Part shown: positions 47,802-59,500 of the stretch, one piece after another | How positions within the stretch are numbered: the stretch's first letter is position 1 | How the letters are laid out: each line of letters starts with the position of its first letter | Assembly: GCA_951230915.1 (NCBI GenBank) | Contig: OX579637.1 | Location: 5,828,001 to 5,892,000, forward strand | Reading direction: 5' to 3' | Source: Antitrichia curtipendula | Taxonomy: Eukaryota > Streptophyta > Bryopsida > Hypnales > Leucodontaceae | DNA: 64,000 nt | Position numbers and translations under genes: made by a program | Notes under the pieces: model-generated | The model's database searches: none | The model's input: only the letters and a program-made list of their open reading frames with translations | Told to the model about the DNA's origin: nothing

Positions 47802-48210
47802 CTATTATCACTACCTGAGAGCGACTACACCATTTTAATATTGACAACCAGAAGGCAACATATGGAACGCAATATAACAAACTGTAATATAGCAAGAGAG
47901 CCGTAGATACCAGGTCAGTAGAACATGTATCAATATACCCATGGCGACTATCCTAGATGCAAAACGCCATAATGACGTTATATTCATTATTTTGAGAGGG
48001 TGGGAACCTCTCAAAATAATATTCTCCATTTACATGTTGATAATCCAAATAATAAATGTATGCAATTCAGGTTGAGAATCACTACATTTATTAGTTGTAA
48101 CATTGTAATTTCCATTAAAATGAGAATTTGTCACCAAATACAATCAAGTTTGGATTATAGAATTATTTAAGATCAGATAAATGAATTCTAAAACCATTGT
48201 TGAACACCAA

Positions 48211-48440
48211 GTCCTGAGCTGAACGTTTGGTTGTGAGAAGCTATTCATCTCCTTTAGGCGGTCCAAGTTCGATTCCCGTTGAAATCGTATGAGTGACTGA
48301 AAGAGATACATGACTTGGTACTGCTAAATGAGCTTTGCAGGCAGGAGGGTTGTAACAACCAATGGCCCCCCATCCAAAATTATGACAAGTGCTTCATACG
48401 TTAACAAACTTAAGAGTGGTTATACCCACTGCCTTTTTTC
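48211..48440 (+). repeat. tRNA-derived SINE-like unit
   Basis: A pol III B-box-like AGTTCGATTCC lies at 48,266-48,276. An A-box-like TGAGCTGAACGTTTGG lies about 45 bases upstream. About 160 bases of unrelated body follow, then TTTTTT near 48,434, a pol III terminator. The region does not fold into a full tRNA by eye. It lies between B2 and B1. Confidence 0.5.
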
Positions 48441-48634
48441 TCAATCACATTACATTTCCAAATCCATTATGGACATACATTAAGCAAGTAAAATAAAATA
48501 ACATATCCAAAAAAAAAATGTGGAAACACGGAATGGTAGGTATATTTAAATAAAAATGAAGACAAAAAATAAACAAATATCCAATATATGAAATTAACAT
48601 ACTATAACTAATTTAAGGATAATATTCTAGAATG

Positions 48635-50894
48635 TCAAGTATATGAAGCCAAGCTTTGGTTGATGACTTCAATTTGAGCTGCAGGAATCTTGATCCTACA
48701 TTCGCAAGTATCTCTTCTATTCTGGGACTTCCATGCTGTCATCAAAGCATTTGTTTCCTTCCAAAGAGGTGGTTTGGTTTCATCAACCTTCTAACACAGA
48801 CCTCTTTTGCTATCCCATCCTATATAGAAATCTCGAACATCCTGATTCCTTGATGTCGGAAAAAAGTATTGAATGAGCACGCAATTCGGCTTCTCAGGAT
48901 TACAATTTGGATCAGACAACGCCCTGGCAATCCAAACTGGTTGACTTTCACCATCCGCGGGTCAAATCGCAACAAAGTACCAATTGTAGAGATCCCGCGC
49001 CACCTTGAACGATGGTTGCGGGCGATCCCTCAAAGACCCAACATAAGCGTCATCTACACCATATTCTTCAAGGTCCTCACCATCTTTGTCTAATTGATCT
49101 GCTTCTATTGCTTGTACACGAGTAGTTGGCCAAAACCCGTCTTTCAAAATAGTGGACAATAGTAGTGGCTCCTGCAGAGCAATCTTCACACCATACCAAT
49201 AGCACACAATAGGCTCGTAGCGTCTCTAACATTCTCCAGTGACGTCTGCATTGCATAGATTCTCTCAATACTTCACGAATCCAGACACACCTTTCACAAT
49301 GTCTTCCACGCCTTTCATTGACTTTTGTAGAACTGACAACGATACACCACGCGGCCATTGACTTCGCCCTTCAGCGTCTTCTTTCCACAATTTAATGCCT
49401 CCGCCATCCTTGCCCAACTAATCTTCATCCGTGCACTTCAATTTGTACTTCATGACTAGACAACCCGTCGAATCTAGATAGAACTTCACTTGTTGTGGTC
49501 TTGTGTGTCCTATGAGAATCTCATCACTGTCCATCCATTTACCAGCAATGAAACCTTTGAAATCGGGCACCTCTTCTAGGAGATGAGGGATAGTAGGTAT
49601 GGACTCTACATCCATGAAGGACTTCATGAGGGCCGGAATTGTTGGAAAGTTCTCCTTCTTCAAGAGCATGCTCCATCTTCCAAACAACGCATCAATATCA
49701 TCGTGCGTATGACCTCCTAAGCTCTTGCAATTTGTCACAAGTAGCGCACCGTGCAAAATTGTCCCCTGGTATCTTCACCTCATACTTTGGAAACGCTGAA
49801 CATCTAATCTTGCTCAAGTTTGAAATTGAGACCTCCTTCAATCCAAAAGCAGCATTTGCTTTGTTAAGTTCTTTCATTTTACCCTTCCACTGGAACATGG
49901 AGGGGAGAATCATGGATACAAACTTTTCCCCCGACTTCAACGTCTTCATATGATGTGGCATGTGATCTGCCTCTTTCTCTAGGATGCACTTCAATATTGC
50001 AGTAGCTTGTTGAGTGTGCTTTTTTGGCTTCACCAATCCTTTGTTGCCGTGCTCCATCGCTTCCCGTCCGACCTTCATGTACGTTTGGTAGCGGAAGAAG
50101 GTGGATTCCGGGACCCCTAAAATATGCATCCATGCTCGCATGCACACCAGTATCTCTTCAATTGTTACCATTCTTCTTCCACGTTGGTCAAGATGGGTTT
50201 GTCTATGCACTTCCGTTTTCATAAAGGCTTTGTGCTTGAAGGTTGAATTCTAGTACATGCATTCACGAAAGGCTCGAATCTTATCCCTAGAGAATGGTCG
50301 AATACAGTTCTACCGACAATATACTTTGCTGGACACCAAGTTGATGGAATCTTGAGTGAGTAGATCCTTCATTCTTGCAGTAGTCTCCCGGGGCGGATTT
50401 CGGATGGTACTTGTATACGGGCGCGCCGACGTTGAAGATGGTGGATTTAGGAGAGCCTCTTGGAGGCAATTGAAATTATCTCGAGCCTCATGATCATGTA
50501 GACTGGCCCCACAGCAATGGACTAAATGAATAGACCAAGCAAGTAGCGAGCACTCTTGTTCTTTTGGCAAGTCATCTTCAAAAAATGTCTTGGAAATGTG
50601 CACTGCGACGTGAGTGTCTCCAAGAGGACCACTGACACCGAGGACAAGGTCAAAATTCACACTATGGCAGGTACCTTGACCAACGAGCAGGCCGGCTTCA
50701 TTGTACAAAGTGACAACCCGAGTATTCCAGAGCCTACGTGGAAGACCTTCACAATCTGAGACGTCAGCATTCACTCCATCCGCATTTTGGAGCTCATCGT
50801 CTGACGACTCCAATAATAAGACTTCCTCTTCTCGCGGATTGTACTCATCATCTGATGAATCCACCATGTCCACTGCGTCTGTCGAGGAATCCAT
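48635..50894 (-). pseudogene. Gene B1: homologue of A1 lacking the catalytic core
   Basis: Start ATG (50,894) lies five bases inside an exon that begins after CTACCCAG. The N-terminus is acidic (DSSDDEYNPREEEVLLLESS), then WNTRVVTLYNEAG, NFDLVLGVSG and LLAWSIHLV, which align with A1. Next come the Cys motif CR-stop-NCIRPF (TAG at 50,310), the helix-turn-helix-like ILGVPESTFFRYQTYM, and CATCDKLQEL (~49.73 kb). There the sequence jumps straight to GGHTHDDIDALFGRW. About 640 bases present in A1, with YDKMDH and LQLDNA, are missing. The C-terminal half continues with frame changes to AAQIEVINQSLASYT and TGA at 48,635-48,637. Two TAGs (50,310 and 50,250) sit at probable Gln codons. It cannot encode an active transposase but keeps both DNA-binding candidates. 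Confidence 0.8.
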
Positions 50895-50972
50895 TGCATC
50901 TGGGTAGATACCAATACTATAGGTGGTAAGTCAACATAATAAAAAAAAGATATAAAACTAATAAGTCAAATG

Positions 50973-51799
50973 TAAGGTCGACTTGACCTTAACGGTCAAA
51001 AAATGCAACTATCTTGGAGAAGGAAAATATCATATTTGTGACTAGTAAAGTGCATATGTATTACAGTGAAGGAATGTATAAGTAATTAGTAAATCCACCT
51101 TCATCACTGCTATTCAGATCGACACGACATGAATGATATTACCCAAAAGCGAACTGAATTTTTGGACTAATATTCTTGATAATAAAACAAGACTAAGACT
51201 TTCGCAGACTTTAGCAGTTTCACCATCAAGTCGAGTCGACCTAAATTAAGTGCATCATTGACTCCAAATTCAACTCCAGCGAATGATAGTCATAAGCTCA
51301 TTATACATAAATTCCCGGCAACGAATGCCACAAGTATGCTGGAGTTCAAGTGAATGACTTAAATTTAATATAAACCATTTAGGTCAAGTTGACCTAATAC
51401 TAATTACAGACAACATAGTACGCAAAAACAAACAAAACTCTAGATGATCCACTCGAGAGATAATGAAACTTAATTTCACCAGGAAAGTATCGTTCCCCGT
51501 TTCAGAACAAACCGACCTAAACTGATGAGGTAAGCTTCTTATTCCAATAGTATAATACTTGGATCCATTTAGGTCGGACCGAACTGAAAATGCAATACCC
51601 CTGTCTGGATCATAAATTGAAGGAATACATTATCTTGTTTAGCATTCAGGTCGCTTCGACCTAAATGTCTCTGGGCTTTACGGAGGTACTGGTTTTTGAA
51701 GCACTTATTTCCTATTCCGTATTTTACGGCGGTAATATCAAGACCTCATTCATAAATATTACTTCAGTGCGTCACGACACATTCGGTTGATCTAATGCA
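50973..51799. repeat. Palindrome family B: about eight sites in the B1 5' intron
   Basis: Palindromes of 18-27 bp with core AGGTC..GACCT lie near 50,973, 51,113, 51,225, 51,379, 51,500, 51,566, 51,643 and 51,782. The best are TAAGGTCGACTTGACCTTA (50,973-50,991) and TTAGGTCAAGTTGACCTAA (51,379-51,397). Several are flanked by CATT and AATG. An additional inverted pair CAACTCCAGC / GCTGGAGTT brackets 51,270-51,347. The array lies upstream of the 3' splice site of B1 (AG at 50,901-50,900), as in A1. Confidence 0.8.
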
Positions 51800-51859
51800 A
51801 TCACTAACGACCATCTTCGTGCAACACAGGAGCATCAACCTACTACGCTAAACATATCA

Positions 51860-52480
51860 TGCACACGATTTCAAGTATACATCCTTCTCTTCATGACAAT
51901 CACTGATGGAATGGAAATCCTAGGAAACAACTATGGAGTCGTCGAAGATGTACTGAGAGTCCAAGCGCCTGTTCATCGAACGTCTGAATAACCAAACAAC
52001 CTGCACGCACAATACTCGAATGACTCTCAATAACAACGTTGAAACAAGTGACAACAAACAAAGAGAACTTCCGCTAGGAGGTGCAGAGTCTAGCGAATGT
52101 AAAAGATAAAGTCCTAACCCAGACGCGGGCCACATCCAAGAATTTCTTGGCGGGAATAGGAGGGCGGAAAGCAGAGTACAAAATTTTTGAGAACACACAC
52201 ATCATGCATAAAGTCGTGGGTATGTACTTGGACTTGGATGCGTACCCTACTATTTGCGGTATCCAACGCATGGACAACTGCTGCCATTAATGTAGAACAC
52301 TAAATTTAGTAAGTTGTGTGCTTTGGTAGATTCAATTTCTATAAGTCAAACAAACACAACGCGGCGTAAAAAGAGGGGGGTTGAATTATTAATTCTTATT
52401 TAAAGTTGTTCCACCAGAATCAAATGTGAGAATGGCCTTCCGAAGGGCCAAAGTGAACTGACCCCCTCGCTCGGCCCCAC
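51860..52480 (-). promoter_or_regulatory. Putative 5' exon and promoter region of B1
   Basis: Sequence here is GC-richer than its surroundings. On the minus strand it holds CGCCCTCCTATTCCCGCC and a CT-rich leader like the one before A1. No strong 5' splice site can be singled out, so the first exon boundary is open. Confidence 0.3.
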
Positions 52481-52529
52481 CTTTGAACTGTGATTTTCTT
52501 AATTTTTCACTCTTTCATTTTTCTGCAAA

Positions 52530-52780
52530 CTTTAGGGTTTAGGGTTTGGATATTTTCTAAAACAATAGGGTATAGGATTTAGAGTTTTGGGTTTGGACAT
52601 TTTTATAAACGTTATGGTATGGAATTTAATGTATAGAGTATAGGGTTTTGAGATCTTTTAAACGTTAGGATTTGGGATTTAGGGTTTGGACATTTTTTTA
52701 AACGTTAGTTTATAGAATTTAGGGTACAAGTTTAGGGCTTTTTTGAAAATTTTAGGATTTAGGATTTAGGGCTTAGTATC
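52530..52780 (+). repeat. Degenerate telomere-like repeat
   Basis: TTTAGGGTTTAGGGTTTGG at ~52,531 matches two units of the plant telomere repeat. It is followed by five degenerate units of 39-54 bases, each with GGGTTTGGACATTTTT, TAAACGTTA and GGATTTAGGG-like parts, ending in ATTTAGGGCTTAG. Confidence 0.75.
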
Positions 52781-52849
52781 TTCTGTACAACCAAAATGAA
52801 TTTCTTTCAATTATTGGATTCTACAAGTATTTATAACTTCATTTCGTAA

Positions 52850-53500
52850 ATGTTTTGCGATTAATTGTAAAAGAAAAATTGCAGAAACTACAAATTGAGG
52901 AACGGTTTATTATTTATGAAATTTTATGAATCATGCTCGTTTGTGAGAATGCTATAAGTGAAAAAAATTATTCAAACAACGTACTCCTAGACTTTGGAGT
53001 CTTCAATATTTGTGAAATTCATATGTGAAAGTTTAAAAAGAAAAATAAAAGGTTCCAAATAAAGCAAAGACTTAGAATTCATGAAATTATGTTTGATCAT
53101 TCTCATGTTACTTTGGAAATGCTTTGCACAAATAAAAAATTTAGGAATAGGTACTTTGAGGCCTACAAGCAAGTGTAAACCCTTAATATTCACACATGGA
53201 ATTGTGAATGTTTTATTTGTGGAAGTTGCAAAAGAGGCAAAGATTCTTAAATCATTAAATTTGAATTGAACATGCTCATATCTCGAATGTTGTGAAAGAA
53301 ATAAAAATTAAAAAAATGTTTTTGGGGGCCTACAAGTGTAAACCCATGAAATTCACACATGAAAGTATGAAAAATGAAATTGTAGAAGTTGCAAATACGG
53401 CAAAGACTTTTCATTCATGAAAACTTATTTGATCATATTCATGTTACTTTGGGAATGACATGAACAAATTTGAAATTATAATCCACCAGGTACAAACAGA
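52850..53500 (-). repeat. Diverged satellite copies in inverse orientation
   Basis: About four units (ATTCACACATG-type words at 53,017, 53,188 and 53,351) at 163-171 bp spacing. Each aligns with the reverse complement of the main satellite, for instance GTAGAAGTTGCAAATACGG here against GTAAGTTGCAAATGCGG there, and ACATGGAATTGTGAATG against CATGGAATTTTGACGTG. Confidence 0.7.
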
Positions 53501-53560
53501 TCCCAGAACTCTAAATTCATGAAGTTAATTAAATAGTGTATTTATGAAGCCCTAAGAAAT

Positions 53561-56500
53561 ACACAATTCTTTCATCCATGGTTTCACATCAGAATTCCAT
53601 GAATATAGAGGCTCAAACCATTGATCACCATATCCAATTCATTCTTGCTTTTGCATATAAGATACCTCAAAATGTGTATGAATCTAAAAATTTCATGAAC
53701 TACAATTCCTAACCGCGTTTGCACCTTGCACAATTCTTTCTTCCATGGTTTCACGTCAAAAGTCCATGAATGAAGAGGTTGGGCCCATTAATCACAATAT
53801 GCATTTCAATTCTTCTTTTGCACATAAGGTACCTGAAAATGGGTATGAATCCTAATATTTTATGAACTACAACTCCTAACCGCATTTGCAAATTACAAAA
53901 CTATTTCTTGCATGGTTTCACGTCAAAATCCTCTAAATGTAGAGGTTGGGCCCATTAATCACCATTTGCAATTTATTTTTTCTTTTGCACATAAGGTACC
54001 TCAAAATGTGTATGAATCTAAATATTCCATGAACTACAACTCCTAACCGCATCTGCAACTTACACAATTCCTTATTTCATGGTTTGAAGCCAAAATTCCA
54101 TGAATGTAGAGGTGAGGCCCATTAATCACCATATGCAATTTATTTTTCCTTTTGCACACAAGGTACCTCAAAATGTGTATGAGTCTAAATATTTCAAGAA
54201 CTACAATCCCTAACCTCAATTGCAACTTACACAATTCTTTCTTCCATGGTTTGACGCCAAAATTCCATGAATGTAGAAGTTGGGTCCATTAATCACCATA
54301 TGCAATTTATTTTTTCTTTTGCACATAAGGTACCTCAAAAGGTATATGAATCTAAGAATTTCATGAACTACAATTCCTAACCGCGTTTGCAACTTACACA
54401 AATTTTTCTTGTATGGTTTCTCGTCAAAATTCCATGATTGTAGAGGATGGACCCATTATTCACCATATGCATTTCATGTTTTCTTTTGCGCATAAGGTAC
54501 CTCAAAATGTGTATGAGTCTAAATATTTCATGAACTATAACTCCTAACCGCACTTGCAACGTCCACTATTCTTTCTTCCATGGTTTGACGTCAAAATTCC
54601 ATGAATGTAGAGGTCGGGCCCATTAATCACCATCTGCAATTTATTTTTTCCTTTTGCACATAAGGTACCTCAAATGTGTACGAATCCAAAAATTTCGTGA
54701 ACTACAACTCCTAACCGCACATGCAACATACACTATTCTTTCTTCCATGGTTTGACATCAAAATTCCATGAATGTAGAGGTTGGGCCCATTAATCACCAT
54801 ATGCAATTTAATATTTCTTTTGCACATAAGGTACCTCAAAATGTGTACGAATCCAAAAATTTCATGAACTACAACTCCTAACCGCATTTGCAACTTACAC
54901 AATTCCTTATTTCATGGTTTCACGTCAAAATTCCATGAAGGTAGAGGTTGGGTCCATTAATTTCCATATGCAATTTATTTTTTCTTTTGCACATAAGGTA
55001 CCTCAAAAGGTATATGAATCTAAGAATTTCATGAACTACAATTCCTAACCGCATTTGCAACTTATACAAATTTCTCTTGCATGGTTTCTCATCAAAATTC
55101 CATGATTGTAGAGGTTGGACCCATTATTCACCATATGCATTTCATGTTTTCTTTTGCACATAAGGTACCTCAAAATGTGTATGAGTCTAAATATTTCATG
55201 AACTACAACTCCTAACCGCACTTGCAACGTACATTATTCTTTCTTCCATGGTTTGACGTCAAAATTCCATGATTGTAGAGGTTGCGCCCACTAATAACCA
55301 TATTCAATTCATTTTTTTCTTTTGCACATAAGGTACATCAAAATGCGTATGAATCTAAATAATTCATTAACTACAATTCTTAACCGCATTTGCAACTTAC
55401 ACAATTCTTTCTACTATGGTTTCATGTCAAAATTCCATGAATGTAGAGGTTGGGTCCATTAATCACCATATGCAATTTCATGTTTCCTTTTGCACATAAG
55501 GTACCTCAAAATGCGTATGAATCTAAATATTTCATGAAGTACAACTCCTAACCGCGTTTGCGACTAACACAATTCTTTCATCCACGGTTTCACGCCAAAA
55601 TTCCATGAACGTAGAGGTTGGGTCCATTAATCGACATATGCAATTTCATGTTTTCTTTTGCACATAAGGTACCTCAAAATGCATATGAATCTAAATAATT
55701 CATTAACTACAACTCCTAACCGCATTTGCAACTTCCACAATTCTTTCTACTTTGGTTTCACTCCAAAATTCCATAAATGCAGAGGTCGGACCACTATTCA
55801 CCATATGCAATTTAGTTTTTTCATTTGCTCTTAAGGTACCTCAAAATGCGTATGAATCTAAATACTTCAAGAACTACAACTCCTAACCTCGTTTGAAACT
55901 TGAACAATTCTTTCTTCCATGGTTTTACGTCAAAATTTCATGAATGTAGAGGTTGGGCCCATTAACCACCATATGCAATTCAGTTGTTTTTTTGCACATA
56001 AGGTACCTCAAAATGTGTACGCATCCAAAAATTTCATGAACTACAACTCCTAACCGCATTTGCAACTTATGCAATTCTTTCTGCCATGGTTTTACGTCAA
56101 AGTTCCGTGAATGCAGAGGTTGGGCGAGTTAATAACCATATTCAATTCATTTCTTCTTTTGCACAAAAGGTACCCCAAAATGTGAATGAGTCTAAATATT
56201 TAAGGAACTACAACTCCTAACAGCATTTGCAACTTACACAATTTTTTCTTCCACGGTTTCACGTCAATGTTCCATGAATGTAGAGGTTGGGCCCATTAAT
56301 CACCATATGCAAGTGATTTTTTCTTTTGCACAAAAGGTACCATAATATGTTTACAAATCCAAAAATTTCATGAACTACAACTCCTAACCGCGTTCCCAAC
56401 TTACACAATTCCTTCTTCCATGGCTTCACGCCAAAATTCCATGAATGCAGAGGTTGGGCCCATTAATCACCATGTGCAATTTATTTTTTCTTTTGCATAT

Positions 56501-59500
56501 AAGGTACCTCAAAAGAAATATGAATCTAAGAATTTCATGAACTACAATTCCTAACCGCGTTTGCAGCTTATACAAATTTTTCTTGCATGGTTTCTCGTCT
56601 AAATTCCATGATTGTAGAGGTGAGGCCCATTAATCACCGTATGCATTTCATGTTTTCTTTTGCGCATAAGGTACCTCAAAATGTGTATGAGTCTAAATAT
56701 TTCAAGAACTACAACTCCTAACCGCACTTGCAACGTAGACTATTCTTTCTTCCATGGTTTTACGTCAAAGTTCCATGAATGTAGAGGTTGGGTCCATTAA
56801 TCACCATATGCAATTTATTTTTTCTTTTGCACATAAGGTACCTCAAAAGGTATATGAATCTAAGAATTTCATGAACTACAATTCCTAACTGCATTTGCAA
56901 CTTACACAAATTTTTCTTGCATGGTTTCTCGTCTAAATTCCATGATTGTAGAGGTTGGACCCATTATTCACCATATGCATTTCATGTTTTCATTTGCGCA
57001 TAAGGTACCTCAAAATGTGTATGAGTCTAAATATTTCATGAACTATAACTCCTAACCGCACTTGCAACGTACACTATTCTTTCTACCATGGTTTCACGAC
57101 AAAGTTCCATAAATGTAGAAGTTGGGCCCATTAATAACCATATTCAATTCATTTCTTCTTTTGCACATAAGGTACTTGAAAATATTTATGAATCCAAATA
57201 TTTCATGAACTACAACTCCTAACAACATTTGCAACTTACACAAATCTTTCCTCCATGGTTTCACGTCAAAGTTCCATGAATAAACAGGTTGGGCCCATTA
57301 ATAATCATAAGCAACTCATTTTCTTCTTTGCACGTAAGGTACCTCAAACTCTGTACGAATCCAAAAATTTCATGAATTACATCTCCTAACCGCGTTTGCA
57401 ACTTACACAATTCCTTCTACAATGGTTTCATGCTAAAGTTCCATGATTATAGAGGTTGGGAACACTATTCACCATATGCAATTTTTTTTTTCTTTTGCAC
57501 ATAAGGTACCTCAAAATGTGTTTGAATCTAAATATTTCATAAACTACATCTCCTAACCGCGTTTGCAACTTACACAATTCTTTCTACCATGGTTTCATGC
57601 CAAAATTCCATGAATATAGAGGTTGTCCCACTATTCACCATATGCAATTTCTTTTTTATATTGCACATCAGGGACCTCATATTGTGTATGAAACTAAATA
57701 TTTCATGAACTACAACTACTATCCGCAGTTGCAACATAAACAATTCTTTCTACCATGGTTTCACGCCAAAATTCCATGAATGTAGAGGTTGGGTCCATTA
57801 ATGACCATGTGCAATTCATTTTTTCTTTTGCAAAAAAGGGTACCTCAAAACGGGTATAAATCTAAATACTTCATGAACTACATCTTCTAACCGCGTTAGC
57901 AACTTACACAAATTTTCTACGATGGTTTCATGCTAAAGTTCCATGAATATAGAGGTTGGGCACACTATTCACCATATGCAATTTAATTTTTCCTTTGCAC
58001 ATCAGGTACCTTAAAACATGTATGAATCTACATAGTTCATGAACTACATCTCCTAACCACATTTCAACATACACAATTCTTTCTCCCACGGTTTCACGTC
58101 AAAATTCCATGAATGTGGAGGTTGGACCCATTAATGACCATATGCAATTCATTTTTTCTTTTGCAAAAAAGGGTACCTCAAAACGGGTATAAATCTAAAT
58201 ACTTCATGAACTACATCTTCTAACCGCGTTAGCAACTTACACAAATTTTCTACGATGGTTTCATGCTAAAGTTTCATGATTATAGAGGTTGGGCACACTA
58301 TTCACCATATGCAATTTAATTTTTCCTTTGCACATAAGGTACCTTAAAACATGTATGAATCTAAATAGTTCATGAACTACATCTCCTAACCGCATTTCAA
58401 CATACACAATTCTTTCTTCCATGGTTTCACGTCAAAATTCCATGAATGTAGAGGTTGGGCCCAATAATCACCATATGAAATTCAATTTTTCTTTTGCACA
58501 TAAAATCCCTCAAAATGCATATGAATCTAAATATTTCATGAACTACATCTCCTAACCGCATTTGCAACTTACACAATTCTTTCTATTATGGTTTCATGAC
58601 AAAATTCCATGAATATAGAGGTTGGGCCCACAATTCACCCTATGCAATTCATTTTTTCTTTTGCACATAAGGTACCTCAAAAAGCGTATGAATCTAAATG
58701 TTTCATGACCTACATCTCCTAACCGCGTTTGCAACTTACACAACTCTTTCTACGATGGTTTCATGCTAAAGTTCTATGAATATAGAGGTTGGCACACTAT
58801 TCACCATATGCAATTCATTTTCTCTTTTGCAAATAAGGTACCTCAAAATGGGTATGAACCTAAATATTTCATGAGCCACAACTCTTAACCACGTTTTCAA
58901 CTTACACAATTCATTCATCCACGGTTTCACGTCAAAATACCATGAATGTAGAGGTTAGGCCCCTTAATCACCATATGCAATTTATTTTCTCTTTTGCACA
59001 TAAGATACCTCAAAATGTATATGTATCTAAATACTTCATGAACTACAACTCCGAACCGCATTTGCAACTTAGACAATTCATTCATCCACGGTTTCACGTC
59101 AAAATTCCATGAATAAAGAGGTTAGGCCCATTAATCACCATATGCAACTTATATTCTCTTTTGCACATAAGGTACCTCAAAATGCATATGTACCTAAATA
59201 ATTCATCAAATACAACTCCTCACCGCGTTTGCAACTTACACAATTCCTTCTTCTATGGCTTCCCGTCAAAATTCCATGAATGTAGAGGTTCGGCCCATTA
59301 ATCACCATCTGCAATTTATTTTCTCTTTCGCACACAAGGTACCTCCAAAATGTGTACGTACCTAATTACTTCAAGAACTACAACTCCTAACCGCGTTTGC
59401 AACTTACACAATTCATTCATCCACGGTTTCACGTCAAAATTCCATGAATATAGAGGTTAGGCTCATTAATCATCATACGCAATTTATTTTCTCTTTTGCA

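Noticed and set aside
48211..48290. A true tRNA gene
   Set aside because: Only the B-box is convincing; an acceptor stem and anticodon arm could not be drawn, so it was kept as SINE-like.
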